Positions 36,794-45,274 of a DNA stretch of 64,000 nucleotides are shown here, piece after piece. The DNA comes from an uncultured Phocaeicola sp. (GTDB lineage Bacteria; Bacteroidota; Bacteroidia; Bacteroidales; Bacteroidaceae), in the NCBI GenBank assembly GCA_944320885.1, contig CALUJE010000004.1:92102-156101 (forward strand), written 5' to 3'. The notes beneath the pieces were generated by a model. That model was not told where the DNA came from and made no database searches. It saw only the letters and a list, made by a program, of their open reading frames with translations. Each line of letters opens with the position of its first letter. Within the stretch, counting starts at the first letter, position 1. The position numbers and the translations under genes are program-made.

Positions 36794-38263
36794 ATGAATA
36801 TGAAAAAGATAGCATATATAGCAGCGGGCTGTCTGTTGCTTTCTGCAAACTTACTTTCGAGTTGTGACAGTTTTTTAGATGAGGCCCCACGCGGAAAGGC
36901 CATCGCGACTTCCGTAAATGAGTACAACGGTATGTTTAATACTACACTGTTTATGAATCTGATCTTAAGTCATGATTATTATGCGTTCTGGAGAAGTGAC
37001 GACCTGATATTTACACCAGACTGCTATTCGCAGTTGGATATGAATACATTTTATGGCTCATCAATAAAAAATGCGTTCCAATACAAACAGGAAGTATACC
37101 GTGGCGACCAGGAAAGTTCGGAATGGGTAGAGCCTTATAAACAGATTTATGTGTTCAATTCCATTGTAAACGGAGTGATGAGTGCCACCGGCAGCGAAAA
37201 GGAAAAGCTCTATTTGCAGTCGGAAGCACGCGTCAGTAGGGCTTACATGCACTTCCTGCTGGCACAATGGTTTGCCCTGCCTTATGACGAGAGTTATGCC
37301 GAAACAGAATTGACTGTTCCGTTGGTGACGGAAGCTAATACTTCGGTTATGAATTACCGGCGTGCCACCATGAAAGAGATGTATGATTTCATCACTACCG
37401 AAATGGAGGAATCCTGCCCTAATCTGGAAGACCGTGTAGACCACCGGATGCGGGTATACAAACCTACCGGTTACGGACTGATGGGTAAGGTGTATTTCCT
37501 GATGGGGAAATATGACAAGGCGCTTACTGCCTTGCGTACCGCTTATGAGCTGTTGCCGAAAAGTGCTGCGGAAGTTTATCTGTTGGATTACAATGAGCTG
37601 ATGCGTCCTTATGGCTACCGTGAGCTGACGGCGGATGAACTGTATAGTGATATGGATATCTTGCCATATCTGTTCAGCAGCAGTCAGGTATTGTGGTGCA
37701 AACAGACTACAATGATGAACTCTTATTACTTTGTATATGGTGATCAAATTACCTTTTATCTGAATCCTGAATTTTATGCGTTGTATGACGAATATGACCT
37801 GCGCCGGAATCTGATTTGTACGGTCAACAGAGAAGGAACTCCGTTGACTTATCCTTATCCCGGCTTTCTTGGTGATAAAATCAATCTTGGACTTAACCTG
37901 CCCGAGGTATATCTGATGCTGGCAGAATGTGAGGCACGTGTGGGCAGTGAAGATAATGCACGTCAGATATTGGCCGACTTCCGTAAGTACCGTGTGTTGC
38001 CGGGACATGAAGAGGTTCCTTCATCTGTTAATACCAAGGACGATTTGATCCGCTTTTGCATAGACGAAATTAATCGTGAGTTTATGGCTACGGGGTATCG
38101 CTGGTATACCGTCCGTCGTTTGTGGAATGATCCTTTGTTCCAGGATATGAAACCTGTTACTCATTTTGACGGTGAGCAGACTTTCACATTAGATGAAAGC
38201 GGATTGAAAACAGCAATTCCTGAAACGGTTCTTGAATGGAATGAGTCATGGAGGGGACAGTAA
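36794..38263 (+). CDS. SusD/RagB-family surface lipoprotein, locus 2
   Basis: 489 residues, lipobox LSSC (Cys24 from the first ATG; MKKIAYIAAG two codons later is an alternative start). SusD-like features are the opening CDSFLDEAPRGKA, TPR-type helices with SEARVSRAYMHFLLAQWFAL, and the late IDEINREFMATGYRWYTVRR. It partners the SusC immediately upstream. Confidence 0.93.
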   Translation: MNMKKIAYIAAGCLLLSANLLSSCDSFLDEAPRGKAIATSVNEYNGMFNTTLFMNLILSHDYYAFWRSDDLIFTPDCYSQLDMNTFYGSSIKNAFQYKQEVYRGDQESSEWVEPYKQIYVFNSIVNGVMSATGSEKEKLYLQSEARVSRAYMHFLLAQWFALPYDESYAETELTVPLVTEANTSVMNYRRATMKEMYDFITTEMEESCPNLEDRVDHRMRVYKPTGYGLMGKVYFLMGKYDKALTALRTAYELLPKSAAEVYLLDYNELMRPYGYRELTADELYSDMDILPYLFSSSQVLWCKQTTMMNSYYFVYGDQITFYLNPEFYALYDEYDLRRNLICTVNREGTPLTYPYPGFLGDKINLGLNLPEVYLMLAECEARVGSEDNARQILADFRKYRVLPGHEEVPSSVNTKDDLIRFCIDEINREFMATGYRWYTVRRLWNDPLFQDMKPVTHFDGEQTFTLDESGLKTAIPETVLEWNESWRGQ

Positions 38264-38290
38264 TAATCTATTTTTAACAAACATAAAACT

Positions 38291-39697
38291 ATGGAATCTT
38301 TAAGGTTAGTGGCGTATGCCACTTTGGTAGCAGGCTGGGTAGCTTGCTCCGCACAATCTGAAAATTCGGCTCTACTTACAGGAAATGTACCTGATTATCA
38401 AGGAAAGGGTGAGTTTATACTTGCACGGAGGGGACAGTCTGACACCATCCCCTTGCAGGCAGACGGTTCTTTCTCGTATGAAGTAAAAAACTTGCAGAAG
38501 GCTGAAGAAGGGTCGCTTGTCTTAAACTATCTGAAAAACAAGAAGAGTGTTCATTGCTATCTGATACCGGGAGGAAAACTGGATGTTAAGATTACGGGTG
38601 CAGACGGTGAAATAACAATAGGTGATGCTATTATTCCGGATTATAAGCTTACTGCCGTATTTACTGGTACGGGAAAGAAAGAATCTGATTATCTCAATAC
38701 TCCTCCATTTTACAATTATGTATTCAAGAATGCAGATGGAACGCCTGTTACCTTTGAGAATTACATGAATCAGATTGTCGAACAGAAGCAGCGTATGCAC
38801 AAGGCGTTGGAAGGCACATGCGAAGCTTTTGCAAAAGAGAAGACTGCCGAATTGGATTTGATGATGGATGATATGGAATTTATATATTATCGACGGTTGA
38901 AAAAAGACGGGAATGATGCTAGTAAAGATGCCGGTTTTATGGCTTTTGTCAACTCTATAGATTTGAATGACTCGAAGGTGAGTCCATATCTGTTGATTGA
39001 GGTGATAGATTTCCGGTTGGAGCAGTCGCCCGACTTGTATAAGGGTATGGATTATGGAATACGCTTCTTTAGTTATCTGCGTGACAACATAGCCAATAAG
39101 GAGTGGGCCGGGCAGGTTGCCGATAAGCGAATGACGCAGATGCTGTCGAATTCGGATGTTTCGGGACTTGCGAAAACGTTTGAGATTTATCGGACAATTT
39201 CCGGCAAGAGTGAAGAGTTCAAGGAAAATGAAGCTATTTATAATTCGTTGGCCAAATTGTTGCCGGGTGTGAAGGCTACCGATTTTGAAATGCAGGACAA
39301 GGAAGGGAAGATTGTGCACTTCCTGGATGTGGTAGGAAAAGGCAAAGTAACCTATATCGACTTTTGGGCGACCTGGTGCGGTCCTTGCTGTCTGGAAATT
39401 CCTTTTGTGGAGAAAAAAGTGGAAAAGTACAAAGATAATCCGAACATTGAGTTTGTAAGCATTTCGTTGGATCGAGACAAGAAAGAATGGCTTGATAAAT
39501 TGGAGAAGGATAATTCGTCTTGGCAACAATACATCATTCCCGATAACTTTGAATCGGAATTTGCCAAAGAATATAATATCACGTTTATCCCTCGTTTTAT
39601 GCTGTTTGATAAGGAAGGTAAGATTATTTCTATAGATGCTCCGCGTCCATCAGACGATGAGGCTTTTGAGGCACTGATAGCTCCGTATGTGAAGTAA
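38291..39697 (+). CDS. TlpA-family thiol-disulfide lipoprotein, SusCD locus 2
   Basis: 468 residues. The N-terminus (AGWVAC) gives a possible lipobox at Cys19. A DUF4369-like beta domain follows (about 25-130), then a helical middle, then a thioredoxin domain with FWATWCGPCC (Cys363 and Cys366, with an extra Cys367). It lies 27 bases after SusD and ends the locus, like the two TlpA proteins of locus 1. A role in keeping imported ligands or locus proteins reduced is inference. Confidence 0.88.
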   Translation: MESLRLVAYATLVAGWVACSAQSENSALLTGNVPDYQGKGEFILARRGQSDTIPLQADGSFSYEVKNLQKAEEGSLVLNYLKNKKSVHCYLIPGGKLDVKITGADGEITIGDAIIPDYKLTAVFTGTGKKESDYLNTPPFYNYVFKNADGTPVTFENYMNQIVEQKQRMHKALEGTCEAFAKEKTAELDLMMDDMEFIYYRRLKKDGNDASKDAGFMAFVNSIDLNDSKVSPYLLIEVIDFRLEQSPDLYKGMDYGIRFFSYLRDNIANKEWAGQVADKRMTQMLSNSDVSGLAKTFEIYRTISGKSEEFKENEAIYNSLAKLLPGVKATDFEMQDKEGKIVHFLDVVGKGKVTYIDFWATWCGPCCLEIPFVEKKVEKYKDNPNIEFVSISLDRDKKEWLDKLEKDNSSWQQYIIPDNFESEFAKEYNITFIPRFMLFDKEGKIISIDAPRPSDDEAFEALIAPYVK

Positions 39698-39714
39698 TTG
39701 TTTTTTTCTCTCTC

Positions 39715-39765
39715 AAAGAAACGCATGTGCGGAATCAATCTCCCGCTTTGTGCGTTTCTTTTTTT
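39715..39765 (+). terminator. Terminator of SusCD locus 2
   Basis: AAAGAAACGCA (39715-39725) pairs perfectly with TGCGTTTCTTT (39751-39761) and runs into Ts. The 345-base gap 39698-40042 also holds a second GC-rich hairpin with a T run near 39930-39966 and the one at 39982-40009; no gene was seen. Confidence 0.8.
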
Positions 39766-39981
39766 GCTAAGGTTTTTCAATCCCTTTGTAAACTATGATA
39801 TAAAACTAGGTTGGGGTATTGTTTTTAGTAGACAATCTTGTGATTTTTCGTTGTTGTTCCTTTGAGGAAATATTTGATTTGAAACTTCTGTGGAATAATC
39901 TGTTCTTTCTAAACCCTCGTGTAAGAAAAACTCCGCGTTCTTCTAGTATTAGAACCGGAGCTTTTTATTTGTGAAACAAAT

Positions 39982-40009
39982 AAGGCTGCCTCCGTATTGG
40001 GGCAGCCTT
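39982..40009 (-). terminator. Hairpin downstream of the DUF2007 gene
   Basis: AAGGCTGCC (39982-39990) with GGCAGCCTT (40001-40009), 33 bases past the stop of the minus-strand gene at 40043. An A-rich stretch upstream on the plus strand supplies a U-tract for minus-strand transcripts. Confidence 0.6.
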
Positions 40010-40042
40010 ACTTGTGTGACTATAGCTGTTATGGATATTTCC

Positions 40043-40285
40043 TTATTCTTTCAGTCGAGGGCGGTTTTCCTTGATGATTTTCTCGGCAAACACCTGCTCT
40101 TCGTGATTCACCAGTACGACCACTCCTCGGCCTCCTGCACCGTAGGGTGCTGTGACCAGTCCTAACGTCTCGTCTTTAATCATGGCCTGTACTCCGTTTG
40201 CGGCTAAAAAGCCTTTTATCAGTTCTGCCTCCCAAAGGTCGCCTCTGAAGACTTCGACCAATGAGCCATAATCTTTTGTTGCCAT
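40043..40285 (-). CDS. DUF2007 family small protein
   Basis: 80 residues. It resembles the DUF2007 family (VEVFRGDLWEAELIKGFLAA, then a Gly-rich turn and VVLVNHEEQVFAEKII), small soluble proteins proposed to be signal-transducing but without a proven role. It lies downstream of the acyl-CoA synthetase, separated by 124 AT-rich bases, so it probably has its own promoter. Confidence 0.8.
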   Translation of the reverse strand: MATKDYGSLVEVFRGDLWEAELIKGFLAANGVQAMIKDETLGLVTAPYGAGGRGVVVLVNHEEQVFAEKIIKENRPRLKE

Positions 40286-40409
40286 ACCGTGAATGTTTTT
40301 TAAATTAATACCCTGTTGTTATTCATTTGCTTCTTTAACGTTTACAATATAAGGACAATTTATAAGAAATCCAAATAAATCGTAAAAATTAAAAGCTGGC
40401 AGGCGTATT

Positions 40410-42065
40410 TTATTTGCTGTCGTTCTTCCGGATGTCTACTCTGCGGATTTTTCCGCTGATGGTTTTGGGAAGTTCGTCGACAAACTCTATTACACGCGGG
40501 TATTTGTAGGGAGCGGTCACACGCTTCACATGGTTCTGAATCTCCTTGATGAGGGCTTCACCGGCACGACTTTTGTATTCTTTCGACAGTACGATGGTAG
40601 CCTTTACCACCTGTCCGCGAATCTCGTCGGGCACTCCGGTGATAGCACATTCCACTACGGCGGGGTGGGTCATCAGGGCACTTTCTACCTCAAACGGGCC
40701 GATGCGGTAGCCCGAGCTCTTGATTACGTCGTCGGCACGTCCCACAAACCAGTAGTATCCGTCTTCATCGCGCCATGCCACGTCACCGGTATAGTACACT
40801 CCGTCGTGCCATGCCTCACGGGTCAGTTCCTCGTTGCGGTAATAGCCCTTGAACAGTCCGCAAGGTTTGCCCTTGTCGGTATAGATAACAATCTGTCCCT
40901 GCTCTCCGTCTTCGGCCGGACGTCCGTCATTGGTGAGCAGTCCGATGTGATATTGCGGGTTGGGCACTCCCATGCTTCCCGGTTTGGGTTCCATCCAGGG
41001 GAATGTGCCCAGGGTGAGGGTGGTCTCGGTCTGTCCGAAGCCTTCCATCAGTCTGATTCCGGTCAGTTTCTTGAAGGTGTCGTATACGGCAGAGTTGAGC
41101 GCTTCGCCGGCCGTGGTGCAGTATTCCAGCGACGAGAGATCGTACTTGGTAAGGTCTTCACGGATGAGGAAGCGGTAGATGGTAGGAGGTGCGCAGAGCG
41201 AGGTGATATGATATTCGTGAATCTTCTCCAGTATGTTGGCTGGAGTAAACTTCTCGTGGTCATATACGAAGATGTTGGCACCGGCAATCATCTGTCCGTA
41301 CAGCTTTCCCCATACGGCCTTTCCCCATCCCGTATCGGCGATGGTGAGGTGAAGGCTGTTTTCGTGCAGGTTGTGCCAGAAGCTTCCGGTGGTGATGTGT
41401 CCCAGCGGATAGGTAAAATCGTGTGCCACCATCTTGGGCTCTCCGGTAGTTCCGGAGGTGAAATACATCAGTGAGATGTCATCGTTCGTATTGACATGTT
41501 CGGGACGTACGAACGGGGCGGCATTCTCAATGCCCTTGTGGAAATCATCAAATCCTTCAGGAATGTGCGGACCGATGCTCACCAGTTTCTCCAGTGTGGG
41601 CGATTCGGGGATGGCGTCAATCACGTGTTGCAGGATGACGTCTTCACCGGCAGCTACAATCATCTTGATGCTTGCCGCGTTGCAGCGGTACACGATGTCT
41701 TTCTTCGTAAGCAGGTGAGTGGCCGGGATGGCTACTGCGCCCAGCTTGTGCAGTGCGATGATGGAGTACCAGAACTCATAACGGCGTTTCAGGATAAGCA
41801 TTACCATATCGCCGTGTCCGATACCCAGACTTTGGAAGTAAGAGGCCGTGCGGTCTGTTTTCTCTTTTAGTTCTGCATATGTATATTGGTGATGTTCTCC
41901 CTGGTCATTGGTCCACAGGATTGCATTTTTGTCGGGTTGCTCGGCAGCCCATGCGTCTACCACATCATAGCCGAAGTTGAAGTTCTCGGGCACCTGGATG
42001 TGGAAGTTCTTGATAAAATCTTCTTGCGACTCGAAAGTCGTCTGTGTAATGAATCGTTCTAACAT
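40410..42065 (-). CDS. AMP-forming acyl-CoA synthetase (medium-chain/ACSM-like)
   Basis: 551 residues. ANL motifs in order: MYFTSGTTGEPKMVAHD, EGFGQTETTLTLG, YYTGDVAWRDEDGYYWFVGR, and the C-terminal catalytic Lys in PKTISGKIRR. The overall pattern follows medium-chain acyl-CoA synthetases rather than acetyl-CoA synthetase. It starts 9 bases after an XRE-cupin regulator, a pairing that suggests its expression responds to a small-molecule acid or acyl-CoA (inference). Confidence 0.88.
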   Translation of the reverse strand: MLERFITQTTFESQEDFIKNFHIQVPENFNFGYDVVDAWAAEQPDKNAILWTNDQGEHHQYTYAELKEKTDRTASYFQSLGIGHGDMVMLILKRRYEFWYSIIALHKLGAVAIPATHLLTKKDIVYRCNAASIKMIVAAGEDVILQHVIDAIPESPTLEKLVSIGPHIPEGFDDFHKGIENAAPFVRPEHVNTNDDISLMYFTSGTTGEPKMVAHDFTYPLGHITTGSFWHNLHENSLHLTIADTGWGKAVWGKLYGQMIAGANIFVYDHEKFTPANILEKIHEYHITSLCAPPTIYRFLIREDLTKYDLSSLEYCTTAGEALNSAVYDTFKKLTGIRLMEGFGQTETTLTLGTFPWMEPKPGSMGVPNPQYHIGLLTNDGRPAEDGEQGQIVIYTDKGKPCGLFKGYYRNEELTREAWHDGVYYTGDVAWRDEDGYYWFVGRADDVIKSSGYRIGPFEVESALMTHPAVVECAITGVPDEIRGQVVKATIVLSKEYKSRAGEALIKEIQNHVKRVTAPYKYPRVIEFVDELPKTISGKIRRVDIRKNDSK

Positions 42066-42074
42066 TGTATCTGT

Positions 42075-42629
42075 TTACATTATTATAGCCAAAAATTTTA
42101 CGGGTTTTCCGTCGAGGGCAAGCATTCCGTGCGGGAGGGCAGAGTTGAAGTAGAGGCTGTCTCCCTGATTGAGGATAAGTTCCTTGCCGTTGATGTTAAG
42201 CAGCAACCGCCCTTCGACAACGAGGTTGAACTCCTGTCCCTGATGTGAGTTGAACTGTACGGGAGTACCTTCGGGCTTGGGCTCTACGGTTACGATAAAC
42301 GGGTCGGCTATGCGTCCGCGGAATCCCGAAGCCAGAGCTTCGTACTTGTAGGCCTTGCGTCGTTCCACAGAGATGCCAGTTCCTTTTCTGGTGAGGAAGT
42401 ATGAGCTCATTTTGGGTTCTTCGCCAAACATGAGCACGTCGAGCGAGATGCCGTAGTGGCGTGATATCTTTTGCAAGGTGCTTACGGATATGTCGCGCGT
42501 ACCGCTTTCAAGCTCCCGGTAGTCTTCAATCGTCAGCTGGCAGGCATCGGCCACTTCCTGCTCTGTCAGCTCCAGAACTTCGCGCAGTCCGTGCAGTCTT
42601 GCTGCGATTTGTTTTATTTGGTCAGTCAT
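42075..42629 (-). CDS. XRE-cupin transcriptional regulator
   Basis: 184 residues. The N-terminal Cro/C1-type helix-turn-helix (about 10-65; LTEQEVADACQLTIEDYREL) is joined to a C-terminal cupin_2 barrel (about 105-180; GQEFNLVVEGRLLLNINGKE, GDSLYFNSALPHGM). Such proteins bind a small ligand in the cupin and control neighbouring genes. It is the first gene of a two-gene operon with the acyl-CoA synthetase. Confidence 0.9.
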   Translation of the reverse strand: MTDQIKQIAARLHGLREVLELTEQEVADACQLTIEDYRELESGTRDISVSTLQKISRHYGISLDVLMFGEEPKMSSYFLTRKGTGISVERRKAYKYEALASGFRGRIADPFIVTVEPKPEGTPVQFNSHQGQEFNLVVEGRLLLNINGKELILNQGDSLYFNSALPHGMLALDGKPVKFLAIIM

Positions 42630-42723
42630 AATAGATAAAGATTATGGGTTAGTAAATGCTTCTGCATATTCCTTAGTGACGGGGATATGCAGAAGAAGTT
42701 TGTGTCATTTTTTGCGAATGGTT

Positions 42724-43494
42724 TCAGCGGCTGGCTTTCATGGCGCGTATTACGGCAGAGGTGAATCCGGCATGTTCCAGTTCGTTCAGCCCCTTGATGG
42801 TGATGCCGCCCGGAGTGGTAACCTTGTCAATTTCCACTGACGGATGTGTATCGTTGTTGAGAATCAGTCGGGCTGCTCCTTCGAGCGACTGTGCTACCAT
42901 GCGCATGGATTCGTTGGGCGAAATACCCATCTCTATGCCTGCCTGCATGGCTGCCTGTACGTATTTCAGCGCATAGGCGATGCCGCACGATGAGAGGGCG
43001 GTAGCCGCTTCGAGCTGTTTTTCGCTGATAAGCATGGCAAGTCCCATTTCATTGAAGATGTTAAGCAGTAACTGAGTCTGTTCGTCCGAGGCGTTACGTC
43101 CGCAGATAAGCGTCATGCTGGCCTTTTCGGAGATGGCCGTGTTTGGGATAATGCGGAAGATTGGCATTTCCGGGTCAACGAAGTGTGCCACTTCTTCAAT
43201 GGATATTCCGGCAGCCAGCGATACCAGCATCTGGGGGCGTTGGGGGTGGATGGGTCTCAGCACCTCTTCTACCTTCCAGGGTTTTACTGCTAGAATGATA
43301 ATATCGGCATTGCGTGTGGCTTCCTTATTGTCGTTGGTTGTATTGATTTCGGGGAAACGTTCTTTCAGTTTTTCCAGCTTCTCGTTATGAGGGTTGGAGA
43401 CTGTAATGTCCTTGGCGTTGATAAACTGGCTTTGTGTCAGTCCGCATGCAATGGCTGCTCCCATATTGCCTGCGCCGATAATTGTTATTCTCAT
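42724..43494 (-). CDS. proC: Pyrroline-5-carboxylate reductase
   Basis: 256 residues. The NAD(P)-binding Rossmann start RITIIGAGNMGAAIACGL and the C-terminal signature (VTTPGGITIKGLNELEHAGF) identify ProC, which makes the final step of proline synthesis. The gene is in the same orientation as the arginine operon, 469 bases after argD, and separated from it by hairpins and a repeat array. Confidence 0.95.
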   Translation of the reverse strand: MRITIIGAGNMGAAIACGLTQSQFINAKDITVSNPHNEKLEKLKERFPEINTTNDNKEATRNADIIILAVKPWKVEEVLRPIHPQRPQMLVSLAAGISIEEVAHFVDPEMPIFRIIPNTAISEKASMTLICGRNASDEQTQLLLNIFNEMGLAMLISEKQLEAATALSSCGIAYALKYVQAAMQAGIEMGISPNESMRMVAQSLEGAARLILNNDTHPSVEIDKVTTPGGITIKGLNELEHAGFTSAVIRAMKASR

Positions 43495-43526
43495 ATCAAT
43501 GGTATTAATTTGGTTTTCAACTGTAG

Positions 43527-43534
43527 CAAAGGTA
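43527..43534 (-). promoter_or_regulatory. -7 box of proC
   Basis: The minus strand reads TACCTTTG, 32 bases before the start codon at 43494. Confidence 0.45.
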
Positions 43535-43618
43535 GAAAAGTAAATAATAAAAAGAAATTATTTCGACAATATATTTGCGAATCCTTCTGTTAAGGAATGT
43601 GTGGTGTGAAAAAAGCAT

Positions 43619-43659
43619 CCGGCAATTGCACATATCGGTGTAAATGATGCAATTGCCGG
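43619..43659. terminator. Perfect 12 bp inverted repeat between argD and proC
   Basis: CCGGCAATTGCA (43619-43630) pairs with TGCAATTGCCGG (43648-43659). A second hairpin, ACAGCCCG/CGGGCTGT (43726-43733 and 43753-43760), lies nearby. Both could terminate arginine-operon transcripts; neither has an obvious U-tract on the minus strand. Confidence 0.55.
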
Positions 43660-43825
43660 GTGGGGCAGACCTGTGAAGTCCTTATGCCTGGTTATGCCGT
43701 GAAGATGAAGTTGCCGGATGGAAAGACAGCCCGGCGACTCGTTTCCGGGTGTCGGGCTGTTTATTGGTATTTACTTTGGAAGAATGTTTTTAGAAACGGG
43801 ACTTTTAATTTCTTGATTCCCAATA

Positions 43826-43918
43826 TAAAGTTTATCTTTAGACTAGAGATACATATCTTTAAGTTAGAGATACGTGTACTTAGCTTAGAGATACATGTAC
43901 TTAGGCTAAAGATAGAGT
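43826..43918. repeat. Tandem array with 21 nt period, family 1, locus 2
   Basis: GATACATAT-type motifs lie at 43848, 43869 and 43890, with a terminal GATAG at 43911, all 21 bases apart. The array matches 6750-6865 read on the opposite strand, including the boundary AAAGTTTATC and a partly shared upstream flank (TTTCTT, then CCCAATA). The plus-strand frame stays open as an LEIH/LKIE heptad peptide. The 469-base gap 43495-43963 contains this array, two hairpins and the proC promoter, but no gene I would call. Confidence 0.82.
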
Positions 43919-43963
43919 TTTACTCCTGTGTTGTTTATGTATTTATCTTGTCGTCAGCACTGT

Positions 43964-45088
43964 TTATGCCAGCAGTGACTTGAACCGTTTCAGGAACTCG
44001 TCACTCTCTTCCATGCTCAGGCAGAGCGGTGGCAACAGACGGATGACGTTTGTACCGCTGGCACCGGTGAATACATGCTGTTCGTAGATAAGGCGTTTGC
44101 GGAGTTCCTGTACCGGCTGGTCGAACTCGATACCAATCATCAGTCCTTCGCCGCGCACTTCCTTGATGCCGTCAATCTTCTTCAGTTCGTCTATCAGGTG
44201 TTGTCCTACCTTGGCTGCATTGTCTACCAGGTGTTCGCTCTCCATGACATCGAGCACGGCGAGGGCTGCGCTGCATGCCAGATGGTTGCCTCCGAAGGTG
44301 GTTCCCAGCTGTCCGTATACGGGTTTGAACTTGGGACTGATGAGTACACCTCCCATGGGGAATCCGTTGGCTATGCCTTTGGCTACAGTTATCATGTCAG
44401 GACGGATGCCGGCATGCTGGTGAGCGAAGAACTTTCCGCTCCGGCCGTAACCCGACTGAATCTCATCGAGAATAAGAACAGTCCCGGTCTGGTCGCACAG
44501 CTCTCTCAAGGCTTTCAGGAATGCCGGTTTGGGGATGCGTATTCCGCCCACACCCTGTATGCCTTCGATGATGACAGCGCATACATCGCCCTTTTCGAGT
44601 TCAGCCTTTGCACCTTCGATATCGTTCAGTTCGAGGAAGGTTACATGGCTGTTGGCATTGACGGGAGCAATGATTTTCGGATTGTTGGTTGCTTCAACGG
44701 CCAGGGATGTACGTCCGTGAAAGGCTTTGCTGAATGATACAACGCGTGTGCGTCCGTTATGGAACGATGCCAGTTTGAGTGCGTTCTCATTGGCTTCGGC
44801 ACCCGAGTTGATAAGGAACAGACTGTAGTCTTCATATCCGCAGGCTTTGCCCAGACGTTCGGCCAGTTGTTGCTGAAGCTTGTTGATGACCGAGTTGGAG
44901 TAGAAACCGAGTTGAGCCACCTGGTTGCTGATAGCTTCTACATAATGCGGATGAGCGTGTCCGATGGAGATAACGGCATGACCACCGTAAAGGTCGAGGT
45001 ATTCGGTATTGTTCTCATCCCATACGTGGCAACCTTTTCCTTTTACTATATTAATATTAAATAAAGGATATACGTCGAATAGTTCCAT
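43964..45088 (-). CDS. argD: Acylornithine aminotransferase
   Basis: 374 residues. PLP class-III aminotransferase with the FLINSGAEANENALKLA motif, the cofactor Asp208 (LILDEIQSGYGR) and the Schiff-base Lys237 (MITVAKGIANGFPMGG). It converts acylglutamate semialdehyde to acylornithine. It is the last gene of the argR-GNAT-argG-argC-argD run, after a 185-base gap that contains a short gene remnant. Confidence 0.94.
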   Translation of the reverse strand: MELFDVYPLFNINIVKGKGCHVWDENNTEYLDLYGGHAVISIGHAHPHYVEAISNQVAQLGFYSNSVINKLQQQLAERLGKACGYEDYSLFLINSGAEANENALKLASFHNGRTRVVSFSKAFHGRTSLAVEATNNPKIIAPVNANSHVTFLELNDIEGAKAELEKGDVCAVIIEGIQGVGGIRIPKPAFLKALRELCDQTGTVLILDEIQSGYGRSGKFFAHQHAGIRPDMITVAKGIANGFPMGGVLISPKFKPVYGQLGTTFGGNHLACSAALAVLDVMESEHLVDNAAKVGQHLIDELKKIDGIKEVRGEGLMIGIEFDQPVQELRKRLIYEQHVFTGASGTNVIRLLPPLCLSMEESDEFLKRFKSLLA

Positions 45089-45139
45089 AATTAAATGAAG
45101 AATTAGGAATGAAGAATGAAGAATCTTTCCGATGTGTTC

Positions 45140-45274
45140 CTACGTTAGTTCTTCATTCTTCTTCATGTTGTTTTTTACCGTTCGGATGGAGGAAACGAGC
45201 AGGGCGATGAGCTCGCCGCAATCGTTTTCCATACTGTCGAACGAAATCTCGTTTATGTATTGTGAATGCTTCAT
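45140..45274 (-). pseudogene. C-terminal fragment of a four-helix-bundle protein between argC and argD
   Basis: The minus strand encodes 44 residues starting MKHSQYINEISFDSMENDCG and ending at a TAG. From memory this resembles the last helix of the four-helix-bundle proteins related to 23S rRNA intervening-sequence ORFs. Only the C-terminal part exists. Its ATG overlaps the argC stop (TAATG), so the fragment could still be translated by coupling. Direct and inverted GAATGAAGAA-type repeats flank its 3' side (about 45095-45165). I read it as a remnant of a lost gene. Confidence 0.5.
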
